This document shows positions 21,580 to 27,065 of a stretch of DNA of 27,065 nucleotides, in pieces; the stretch's first letter is position 1, and every line of letters starts with the position of its first letter. A model generated the notes under the pieces. The model did not search any database. It was given only the letters and a program-made list of their open reading frames with translations, and was not told the DNA's origin. The DNA is from JBKPCD01 sp046727175 (GTDB taxonomy: Bacteria > Acidobacteriota > Vicinamibacteria > Vicinamibacterales > 2-12-FULL-66-21). The stretch is taken from assembly GCA_046727175.1 (NCBI GenBank), contig JBKPCD010000302.1, positions 1 through 27,065 of the forward strand, written 5' to 3'. A program made the position numbers and the translations under genes.

Positions 21580-21775
21580 GTCGAGATTCGGGTCGGGATT
21601 CGTGGTTCGCGCCGCGTGGAGTCGAATCCCGCGGACAACGTGAACAGGAGGCGAGGAGATCAGAAGTCTTTGCTGTTGGTTTTCTCCTGGTCTCCTGCCC
21701 TCCTGTTAATGACTGTCGCCTCGCTCAACCCCGAACGAACCCCGAGCCCCGACTCCCGAGCCCCGAATCCCGGCC
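21580..21775. repeat. Nested inverted word arrays flanking the second CTCCTG palindrome
   Basis: An array of GATTCGGGTCGGGATTCG type (21585-21605) faces its complement, made of CCCCGAACG, CCCCGAGCC and CCCGAATCCCGG words (21728-21773). Between them lies the palindrome with arms 21643-21663 and 21687-21707 (21 bp, three mismatches). It shares AACAGGAG, AGGAGA and CAG blocks with the element at 230-290. The 333-nt spacer 21462-21794 holds no gene beyond these repeats and two likely -10 boxes. Confidence 0.7.
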
Positions 21776-21780
21776 CAACA

Positions 21781-21786
21781 TACAAT
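21781..21786 (+). promoter_or_regulatory. Possible -10 box for the nag operon
   Basis: TACAAT (five of six consensus bases) lies 8 nt before the nagB ATG at 21795, the same spacing as the TATAAT in front of the divergent oxidoreductase gene. No -35 match is seen at 16-18 nt. Confidence 0.33.
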
Positions 21787-21794
21787 GACGAGCG

Positions 21795-22565
21795 ATGCAG
21801 ATCCGAACATACGTCGATCGTCAGACGATGAGCCGGGCAGCGGCGCGGCATGCCGCCGACCTGATACGCGGTGCCATCGAGAGTCGTGGAACAGCGCGTA
21901 TCATCGCGGCCACGGGCGCGTCGCAATTCGACTTTCTCGATGCGCTGACGTCGACCCGCACTCTGGACTGGTCCGGTGTCGAGATGTTTCATCTCGATGA
22001 ATACATCGGTCTTGCCATCGATCACCCGGCCAGTTTTCGCAAATACCTGCTCGAGCGGTTGATCAACAAAGTCGGAATCGCGCGTCACCATCTGCTCGAC
22101 GGTGAGCAGGATCCCGAGCGCGTCGCCGACGATGTCGGCCGCGCAATAGCCGCGGAACCGGTCGACGTGGCCTTCGTCGGCATCGGTGAAAACGGCCACC
22201 TTGCCTTCAACGATCCTCCCGCAGACTTCAGGACGGAACGGCCGTACCTCATCGTCACCCTCGACGACACCTGCCGGAGGCAGCAGGTCGGAGAAGGCTG
22301 GTTCGCGTCGGTCGCGGAGGTGCCGTCGCGCGCGATTTCGATGTCCGTACGACAGATCCTGAAATCGCGCGAGATCATCTGCGTCGTTCCGGACGCGCGC
22401 AAGGCGGCGGCCGTCAAGGCGTGTGTGGGCGGAGAGATCTCGCCGATGGCGCCGGCGTCAATCCTGCGGATCCACGACCACACGACGCTGTACCTCGATC
22501 GCGACTCTGCGGCGTTGCTAAGTCCATCGGTTCGCGGCGAGACGCTCGACGGCGAACGCGCATGA
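21795..22565 (+). CDS. nagB: Glucosamine-6-phosphate deaminase
   Basis: This 256-residue protein converts glucosamine-6-phosphate to fructose-6-phosphate and ammonia in the cytoplasm. The active-site strand MFHLDEYIGL (64-73) contains the general-base aspartate at 68. VGIGENGHLAFNDPP (128-142) is the family's second motif, with the ring-opening histidine at 135. An Asp (140) stands where the Escherichia coli enzyme has Glu148, a change that also occurs in related deaminases as far as I recall. An early IIAATGASQ loop is in the position that binds phosphate. The length is close to the family's usual 240-270. The stop overlaps the nagA start as ATGA, and the third gene of the operon is a sodium symporter, which places the gene in amino-sugar catabolism. 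Confidence 0.92.
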   Translation: MQIRTYVDRQTMSRAAARHAADLIRGAIESRGTARIIAATGASQFDFLDALTSTRTLDWSGVEMFHLDEYIGLAIDHPASFRKYLLERLINKVGIARHHLLDGEQDPERVADDVGRAIAAEPVDVAFVGIGENGHLAFNDPPADFRTERPYLIVTLDDTCRRQQVGEGWFASVAEVPSRAISMSVRQILKSREIICVVPDARKAAAVKACVGGEISPMAPASILRIHDHTTLYLDRDSAALLSPSVRGETLDGERA

Positions 22566-23671
22566 AGATTGAGTCGCCGGGATTCTTCGATATTCAGGTC
22601 AACGGATTCGGCGGGATCGACTTCAACGCGGCCGATCTCACGGTCGATCGCGTCCACGAAGCGATCGAACGAATGCGAGCGACCGGCGTCACCCGCTGTC
22701 TGCCGACGCTCATCACGTCGTCGTTCGACCGATTTGCGCGATGCGCACGCGTGCTCGCTCGCGCGAACATCGAGGCAATTGCCGGCCTCCACATGGAAGG
22801 TCCGTATCTGTCATCCGAGGACGGCCCGCGTGGCGCGCACCCGCGGGAGCATGTCACTGCGGCAACCGTGGACGATTTCAATCGCCGGCTGGACGCTGCT
22901 GAAGGACGAATCGTACTCCTCACCCTCGCGCCTGAAGTCGCTGGCGCAGTGGCTCTCATCGAACTCGCGGTGATGGCAGGCGTGCGCGTGGCCATCGGAC
23001 ATACGGCCGCAACGCCGCAGCAGCTTGCCGACGCGATCGCCGCTGGTGCAACGCTGGCCACTCATCTCGGGAACGGGTGTGCCCAGATGCTGCCACGGCA
23101 CCCGAATGTGATCTGGGAGTTGCTGGCGGCCGACGCGGTGTTCGCGAGCTTCATCGCCGACGGACATCATCTGCCGCCCGCTACGGCGAAGGCCATGGTG
23201 CGCGCCAAGACCGTGACTCGCTCGATTCTCGTGACCGATGCCATCGCCGCCGCGGGGTGCGCGCCCGGGCGATACACGATCGGCGGCGTCGAATGCGATC
23301 TCGCCGCAGACGGTCGCGTGTCGTTGCCGGGCACGCCATATCTCGCGGGGTCCGCGCTGACGCTGGATCGCGCGATCGCCAACGCGGTTCGCTTCACCGG
23401 GCTTCCGATCGATGAGGTCCTGCCAATGGCGTCCACGACTCCCGCGTCGTACCTGGGCATGACAACCGTCGGCCGTGTGACCGCTGACTGGAATCCCGAT
23501 CGCGGCACGCTGGAGATACGGAACGTTGAGCGCGCCGAAGGCGCGCCCGCCGGAGCGGAGCGGGGCGAAGGGGCCGCCTCACCCCAGCGCGCAGAAAACG
23601 CGCGCCGGGGACCCCGCCCCGCGAGCGACGGCGATGGGGGGTCCGGCGGGGCGAAGCCCCCGGCTAAGTAA
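22562..23671 (+). CDS. nagA: N-acetylglucosamine-6-phosphate deacetylase, short form with a repeat-derived tail
   Basis: This 369-residue amidohydrolase removes the acetyl group from GlcNAc-6-phosphate. Visible metal and catalytic positions are Glu79 in LHMEGPYLS, His147 in IGHTAA, His168 in THLGNGCA and Asp226 in LVTDAIAAAG; FFDIQVNGFGG (8-18) is the first barrel strand. The protein begins almost directly at that strand, so it lacks the N-terminal beta-sandwich of typical 380-400-residue NagA proteins. An extended frame from 22421 would only read through nagB. Residues 323-369 are Ala/Gly/Arg-rich and come from the GC-rich repeat at 23530-23667, which supplies the stop codon region. The start is coupled to nagB (ATGA) and the stop to the symporter gene (TAATG). 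Confidence 0.88.
   Translation: MKIESPGFFDIQVNGFGGIDFNAADLTVDRVHEAIERMRATGVTRCLPTLITSSFDRFARCARVLARANIEAIAGLHMEGPYLSSEDGPRGAHPREHVTAATVDDFNRRLDAAEGRIVLLTLAPEVAGAVALIELAVMAGVRVAIGHTAATPQQLADAIAAGATLATHLGNGCAQMLPRHPNVIWELLAADAVFASFIADGHHLPPATAKAMVRAKTVTRSILVTDAIAAAGCAPGRYTIGGVECDLAADGRVSLPGTPYLAGSALTLDRAIANAVRFTGLPIDEVLPMASTTPASYLGMTTVGRVTADWNPDRGTLEIRNVERAEGAPAGAERGEGAASPQRAENARRGPRPASDGDGGSGGAKPPAK
23530..23667 (-). repeat. GC-rich multi-hairpin repeat element, copy 2 (inside nagA)
   Basis: Read on the minus strand, this copy has the same order of parts as the one at 5667-5766: TTAG, the GGGGCTTCGCCCC hairpin, a core with ATCGCCGTCGCTCGCGGGG, a variable segment, CGCCCCGCTCCGCTCCGG and a closing GCGCGCC-ttc-GGCGCGC hairpin. 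The variable middle is longer by some 40 nt. It lies antisense to nagA but keeps an open frame through it. Confidence 0.8.
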
Positions 23672-25434
23672 TGAGTATCACCTCGCTCGACTGGGCGGTC
23701 CTCGTCGCGTACCTCGTCATCATCACCGCCATCGGCCTGATCGTGGGGTATCGCGTCCGGCAGACCGGCGAGTACTTCCTTGGAGCACGCCGGTTCGGAC
23801 CGTGGCTCATGATCGGTCAGAGCTTCGGGGTCGGGACGCACGCGGAGATGCCGGTGGCGCTCGCGGGGGCCGTCTACAACGTCGGCGCGTCCGGCATCTG
23901 GTATCAGTGGAAGAACCTGTTCATCACGCCGTTCTACTGGATCATGGCGCCGGTATTCCGCCGGATCCGTCGAACCACGATGGCCGAGTTCGTGGAAGAT
24001 CGCTACGGCTCGTGGATGGGCGCGATTTACATTGTCTTCGCGTTGTGCTTCTTCATCATCAACACCGGCAGCATGCTCAAGGGCGCGGGCAAGGTGATCA
24101 GCCAGGCCACGGGCGGCGGCATCGGCGTGAACGAGATCGTCGTCGCCATGACGGTGATGTTCATTCTGTACAGCTTCGTCGGCGGGCTCGTTGCGGCGGC
24201 GTGGACCGATCTCTTTCAGGGCTTTCTGATTATCGTGCTCTCCTTCATGCTGATCCCGCTCGGCTGGTCCCTGGTCGGCGGCCTCGAGGGCATGCGTGCC
24301 TCACTCGAGCCGTTTCGATTGTCGCTCGCGACGCCGGCGGGAATCACGCCATGGGTAATCGCGATGCTGACGATCAACGGCCTGGTCGGCATCATGGCGC
24401 AGCCGCAGCAGCTCGCGGCGGTGGGAACGGGGCGCGACGAGCGCACGTGCCGCATCGGGATGTTCTTCGGAAATTTCGTGAAGCGCGTGTGCACCGTCGG
24501 GTGGGCGCTCGTCGGGTTGATCGTCGCCGCGATGATCGCGCAGGGCCGCGCCGATGCCGCCCTGCTGGGCGATCCCGAGAACACGTTCGGGTTCGCGTGC
24601 CGCCGCCTGCTCTTTCCCGGCGCTCTTGGCCTGCTCATCGCGTCGGTGCTTGCCGCAAACATGTCGACGTGCTCCGCGTTCCTCGTCGACAGCGGCGCGT
24701 TGTTCACCGAGGGTCTGTATCGCCAGCGGTTGGTGCCGAACAAACCAGATCGCCACTACCTGTGGGTCGGGCGCATCAGCGGGTTCCTCATCACGATGCT
24801 CGGCGCGTTGTACGCGGTGTTCCTGATCCAGAGCGTGTTGTACACGTTTCTGTTGACCGAAACACTGGCCACGTTCGTCGGCATCAGCGTGCTCGGCGGC
24901 ATCGTCTGGTCACGCGCGAACCGCTGGGGCGCGCTGGCCAGCCTTGTCAGCGCGCTCGCGACGAATTTCGTGCTGTACTGGTTCACGGATCAGCGGCTGG
25001 ACTACTGGGATCCGAATGTCTTCCTGGCTGCGTTGCTCGTCGGCATCGCGGCACTCGTCGTGGTCAGCCTGGCAACGCAGCCGGAACCGGCAACAAACAT
25101 CGACCCGTTCTTCGAGCGGTTGCACACCTCAACGGACTCGGTGCCGTCCATCGATGTAGGGTCCGGATTCAGCCGGACCCCTGACGGCGTAGTGTCCGGC
25201 TTTAGCCGGACCCCTCATGGTGTGGCCTCCGGCTTCAGCCCGATCCCTGACGATGTATTGTCCGGCTTCAGCCGGACCTCACCGCTCCTGCTCGTCAACG
25301 TCCTGCATCCGTTGCGCAACGCCAGCGATCGTGGCTGGCGCGCGTATCGCGACGATCTCGGCGGCTTCGCGCTCGGCTGGGCGCTCGTGATCGCCCTCGT
25401 CATCGCGACGTCGCTGTTCCTGCAGTACGGCTGA
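23671..25434 (+). CDS. Sodium:solute symporter (SSS family) with a repeat-containing C-terminal tail
   Basis: A 587-residue transporter with about 13-14 membrane helices. The N-terminus (SLDWAVLVAYLVIITAIGLIVGY) and TGEYFLGARRFGPWLMIGQSFGVGTHAEMP are typical of SSS family helices 1 and 2, and MAEFVEDRYGSWMGAIYIVFA matches the conserved helix 3-4 region. Such carriers import a sugar or similar solute with Na+. Following nagB and nagA with a one-base overlap (TAATG), it probably imports an amino sugar or its precursor. A cytoplasmic linker of about 80 residues separates the penultimate helix (FLAALLVGIAALVVVSLA) from a last helix (FALGWALVIALVIATSLFL). That linker contains four 11-residue repeats of SGFSRTPDGV type (residues about 497-540) encoded by hairpin DNA. 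Confidence 0.88.
   Translation: MSITSLDWAVLVAYLVIITAIGLIVGYRVRQTGEYFLGARRFGPWLMIGQSFGVGTHAEMPVALAGAVYNVGASGIWYQWKNLFITPFYWIMAPVFRRIRRTTMAEFVEDRYGSWMGAIYIVFALCFFIINTGSMLKGAGKVISQATGGGIGVNEIVVAMTVMFILYSFVGGLVAAAWTDLFQGFLIIVLSFMLIPLGWSLVGGLEGMRASLEPFRLSLATPAGITPWVIAMLTINGLVGIMAQPQQLAAVGTGRDERTCRIGMFFGNFVKRVCTVGWALVGLIVAAMIAQGRADAALLGDPENTFGFACRRLLFPGALGLLIASVLAANMSTCSAFLVDSGALFTEGLYRQRLVPNKPDRHYLWVGRISGFLITMLGALYAVFLIQSVLYTFLLTETLATFVGISVLGGIVWSRANRWGALASLVSALATNFVLYWFTDQRLDYWDPNVFLAALLVGIAALVVVSLATQPEPATNIDPFFERLHTSTDSVPSIDVGSGFSRTPDGVVSGFSRTPHGVASGFSPIPDDVLSGFSRTSPLLLVNVLHPLRNASDRGWRAYRDDLGGFALGWALVIALVIATSLFLQYG
25161..25278 (+). repeat. Four-unit 33-bp hairpin array inside the symporter gene
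   Basis: Units start at 25161, 25194, 25227 and 25260, a period of exactly 33 bp. Each opens with an imperfect or perfect palindrome of the form GTCCGGCTTCAGCCGGAC, followed by CCCTGACGGCGTA-like sequence. Unit 3 is the most diverged. The period is a multiple of three, so the array stays in frame and gives 11-residue repeats; the minus strand would read VRLKPD-like peptides. Confidence 0.88.
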
Positions 25435-25548
25435 TCAACTCCGCAGCGGTCCCCGAACGGTGCGCCTCGGCGGCTCGCGACCTGTGCCGGCACGAACATG
25501 AGACATAAATCCGACAAGCCGAGCTAGAATCAGCATCCACAATTCGTC

Positions 25549-25570
25549 GCAGGCAGCGCGTCCTGCCTGC
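25549..25570 (+). repeat. Hairpin upstream of the kinase fragment
   Basis: Perfect 8-bp stem GCAGGCAG / CTGCCTGC around a CGCGTC loop, 21 nt before the ATG at 25591. The spacer 25435-25590 also has TAGAAT at 25525-25530, a possible -10 box without a convincing -35. The hairpin may lie in the 5' leader. Confidence 0.5.
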
Positions 25571-25590
25571 AGGCGCTCGCCTGGACTCAC

Positions 25591-26011
25591 ATGCGGTCCA
25601 ACGGCCTCTCGGCGAACTCCGACGCGTTACCGCTGACCGGCCGGCGGCTCGGGGTGTATCAGCTCGAGGCGCTCCTTGGCGCGGGCGGAATGGGCGAAGT
25701 GTATCGCGCACGCGATGCGAAGCTCGGACGCGCCGTTGCGATCAAGGTCCTTCCGCATCTGTTCATCACGGATCGGGATCGACGCGCGCGCTTCGAGCGC
25801 GAGGCACGTCTCCTGGCTTCGTTGAATCACCCCCATATCGGCGCCATCTACGGATTCGAGGAGGCCGACGGTGTGCCAGCGCTCGTCCTCGAGCTCGTTG
25901 AAGGCGAAACCCTCGCGGATCGCTTGCAGCGAGAAGTGCTGCCGGTCGCCGAGGCCCTGACGATCGCACGGCAGATTGCCGACGCGCTCGAGAGCGCGCA
26001 TGAAAGGGGCA
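25591..26011 (+). pseudogene. N-lobe half of a Ser/Thr protein kinase gene, cut by an inversion
   Basis: Residues 1-140 match the start of an acidobacterial Hanks-type kinase. The glycine-rich loop is LGAGGMGEVYRARD (29-42), the ATP lysine is K52 in VAIKVLP, the helix-C glutamate is E71 in FEREARLL, and the sequence continues through VLELVEGETLADRL and IADALESAHERG. At 26011 kinase homology stops, and the frame continues into a purine-rich tract (to a stop near 26349) unlike any kinase. The next expected residues, IVHRDLKPANIK, are present on the minus strand from 26830. Joining base 26010 to the complement of 26830 would restore the kinase in frame. As it stands the fragment lacks the catalytic loop, the DFG motif and the C-lobe, so it cannot phosphorylate. 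Start choice: first ATG, no clear Shine-Dalgarno. Confidence 0.85.
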
Positions 26012-26056
26012 GGAAAAGCGAAAAGGCGGAGGAAGGGGGAGAGAAAGAAACAGAGC
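26011..26056 (+). repeat. Purine-rich tract at the left inversion joint
   Basis: From 26011 the plus strand is almost all purine (AGGAAAAGCG, GGAGGAAGGG, GAGAGAAAGAAA). It lies directly beyond the kinase N-lobe and, in the other orientation, just past the stop of the C-terminal fragment at 26079. In the restored arrangement it would be 3' to the kinase gene. Confidence 0.6.
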
Positions 26057-26078
26057 TGATCGCTGGCGGATCCGAAGT

Positions 26079-26832
26079 TCAGCGGCTCTCCGGTTTCCAG
26101 AATCGGTCGAACATCACAATATGCGAAACGAGATCGGTCCGGTTGACGATGAAGGCGGTCCCGTTGTCGACCCAGCTCGCGCGGAACACGATCGAGAAGG
26201 GCAGGCGCGCGGCGAGACGCTGCTTGCCAGTCGCGACGTCGAGGATCGCCACGGCATTGGTTCCACCTCCGCCGAACAGCGTCGGCGATCTTCGTGCGGG
26301 CCGGTTTGCGGCCCTGTTGCGCACGTGTGCGCTCGGTTGCCAGTTCTGACTCTGCTCCTCCGGGTGATGTCAGGGCTTCGTCGATGTCGATTCGTGCGTC
26401 GCCGACGTCGCGGATTCGGCGCTTCGAATCTTTCTCGAGACAGCGGCGCAGCAGCCGACGAATCGCGATCGGCGTCGCGTCCGGCAGGATACGCCAGTCG
26501 GGCTCGCGTTCGAGGATTGCAGCCAGCGTGTCCGTCACCGTCTCGCCGGCAAATGCCCTCCGGCCGGTCAGCATTTCGTAGAACACACACCCGAACGCCC
26601 AGATGTTACTGCGCTGATCGACTATTTTGCCGCGCACTTGTTCAGGGCTCATGTAGGCGACGGTTCCGAGAATAACGCCCTCGCGCGTGCCGTCGCTGGT
26701 GACAGTCGCTGACTGGGTCGGGTCCGACCAAGTCGGCCGTCGTCGCTTTGGCGAGTCCGAAGTCGAGGACCTTTACAACGCCGTCTGCGGTGAGCTTGAT
26801 GTTCGCGGGCTTGAGATCGCGATGAACGATGC
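26079..26832 (-). pseudogene. Catalytic loop to C-terminus of the same Ser/Thr kinase, inverted and decayed
   Basis: On the minus strand the kinase resumes at IVHRDLKPANIK (catalytic loop) and VVKVLDFGLAKA (DFG). A +1-type frameshift near 26720 leads to VAYMSPEQVRGK, SNIWAFGCVFYEMLTGRRAFAG and RRCLEKDSKRRIRDVGDARIDIDEAL. A second frame change around 26300-26340 leads to the last ~80 residues, with AILDVATGKQRL and NGTAFIVNRTDLVSHIVMFDRFW, ending in a TGA at 26079. The terminal part looks like the end of a WD40/TolB-type beta-propeller found on these kinases; most of the propeller is missing, so an internal deletion is likely. Upstream of 26832 the sequence is not kinase-like and contains stops in the matching frame. 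Frameshifts could in principle be sequencing errors; the inversion is harder to explain that way. Confidence 0.82.
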
Positions 26833-27065
26833 GCCAGCGCAGTCAGGGTGGTGAAACGATCGTCGGTCACCGAAGGTTTCTAGCTATGTCATGCTCCCGC
26901 GGTCCGGAGAGAGTGCACCCGAAGCGGCCCGGGAGTCGTGGCGAACTCCTCTGGATTTCCTGATTTTTTGGCGGTGGGTCCCGCCACCGAGCCGAGCTGA
27001 TAACTCCCTCTCTAAACGGTGGCGGGACGAAAATACGAACGGGTTCTGCGATCAGTGTACGGGTC
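26833..27065. other. Right-end stretch with no recognised gene
   Basis: The 233 nt after the kinase breakpoint contain no frame with family resemblance on either strand. They hold a perfect 12-bp inverted repeat (described separately) and a short TTTTTT run at 26964-26969. The base composition is less GC-rich toward the end than in the neighbouring genes. Confidence 0.45.
26978..27028. repeat. Perfect 12-bp inverted repeat near the right end
   Basis: GTCCCGCCACCG (26978-26989) and CGGTGGCGGGAC (27017-27028) are exact reverse complements separated by 27 nt. A further partial copy, GGCGGTGG (26970-26977), abuts the left arm. The outer flanks are T-rich on the left and A-rich on the right (ATTTTTTGG, GACGAAAATACG). 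It may be a terminator, a recombination site or the end of a small mobile element; the window does not decide. Confidence 0.6.

Noticed and set aside
25161..25278. CRISPR-like periodic array
   Set aside because: The 33-bp units are contiguous diverged repeats in a coding frame with no distinct spacers and no cas genes in the window.
26011..26832. Phase-variable invertible switch in the kinase gene
   Set aside because: As a firm claim it fails: only about three bases are shared at the joints, no recombinase is nearby, and the inverted half has frameshifts and a deletion. It is kept only as a possibility.

Overview
The window is GC-rich, gene-dense chromosomal DNA. It most resembles an Acidobacteriota genome, probably the Vicinamibacteria (subgroup 6). 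That placement is inferred from a single-chain MacB/FtsX-type permease of the 'acidobacterial duplicated orphan permease' kind, a lipoprotein-like BIG2 plus carboxypeptidase-regulatory protein, a Pkn/WD40-type Ser/Thr kinase relic, and in-frame repeats spelling SGFSRTP on one strand and VRLKPD on the other. No rRNA, tRNA, CRISPR array or intact transposase was seen.

Layout. (1) 1-2624: the 3' end of a C-methyltransferase gene, then a convergent two-gene minus-strand unit (Met/His-rich putative outer-membrane protein, then a zinc-ribbon methyltransferase, coupled by ATGA). (2) 2730-13435: a long plus-strand run. It holds a BIG2 surface protein, a SAM methyltransferase, a membrane GT2, a Gfo/Idh/MocA oxidoreductase, a GT-C-type integral membrane glycosyltransferase, two tandemly duplicated GT2-like proteins, two GT4 glycosyltransferases and a polysaccharide deacetylase. 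This reads as part of a cell-surface polysaccharide or glycoconjugate locus; no flippase, polymerase or export gene lies in the window. (3) 13459-16146 (minus): the duplicated permease. (4) 16599-21461 (minus): a redox operon with a GltD-like FAD/NAD(P) oxidoreductase carrying C-terminal ferredoxin-type clusters, then the alpha (gamma-alpha fused) and beta subunits of a 2-oxoacid:ferredoxin oxidoreductase. (5) 21795-25434 (plus): an overlapping amino-sugar operon, nagB-nagA-sodium/solute symporter, for uptake and conversion of GlcNAc-6-P/GlcN-6-P to fructose-6-P. (6) 25591-27065: a Ser/Thr kinase gene broken by an inversion. Its N-lobe is on the plus strand and its catalytic loop through C-terminus on the minus strand.

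The most unusual content is the repeats. Two families have been accommodated inside coding sequence: a GC-rich multi-hairpin element that now forms the C-terminal tails of a GT2 and of NagA, and a 33-bp hairpin array inside the symporter tail. The larger intergenic spacers carry arrays of 7-10-nt words, several arranged as inverted pairs around a short core, with a different word in each spacer. A CTCCTG-type palindrome occurs in two distant spacers. Together with the split kinase these are the features most worth following up.
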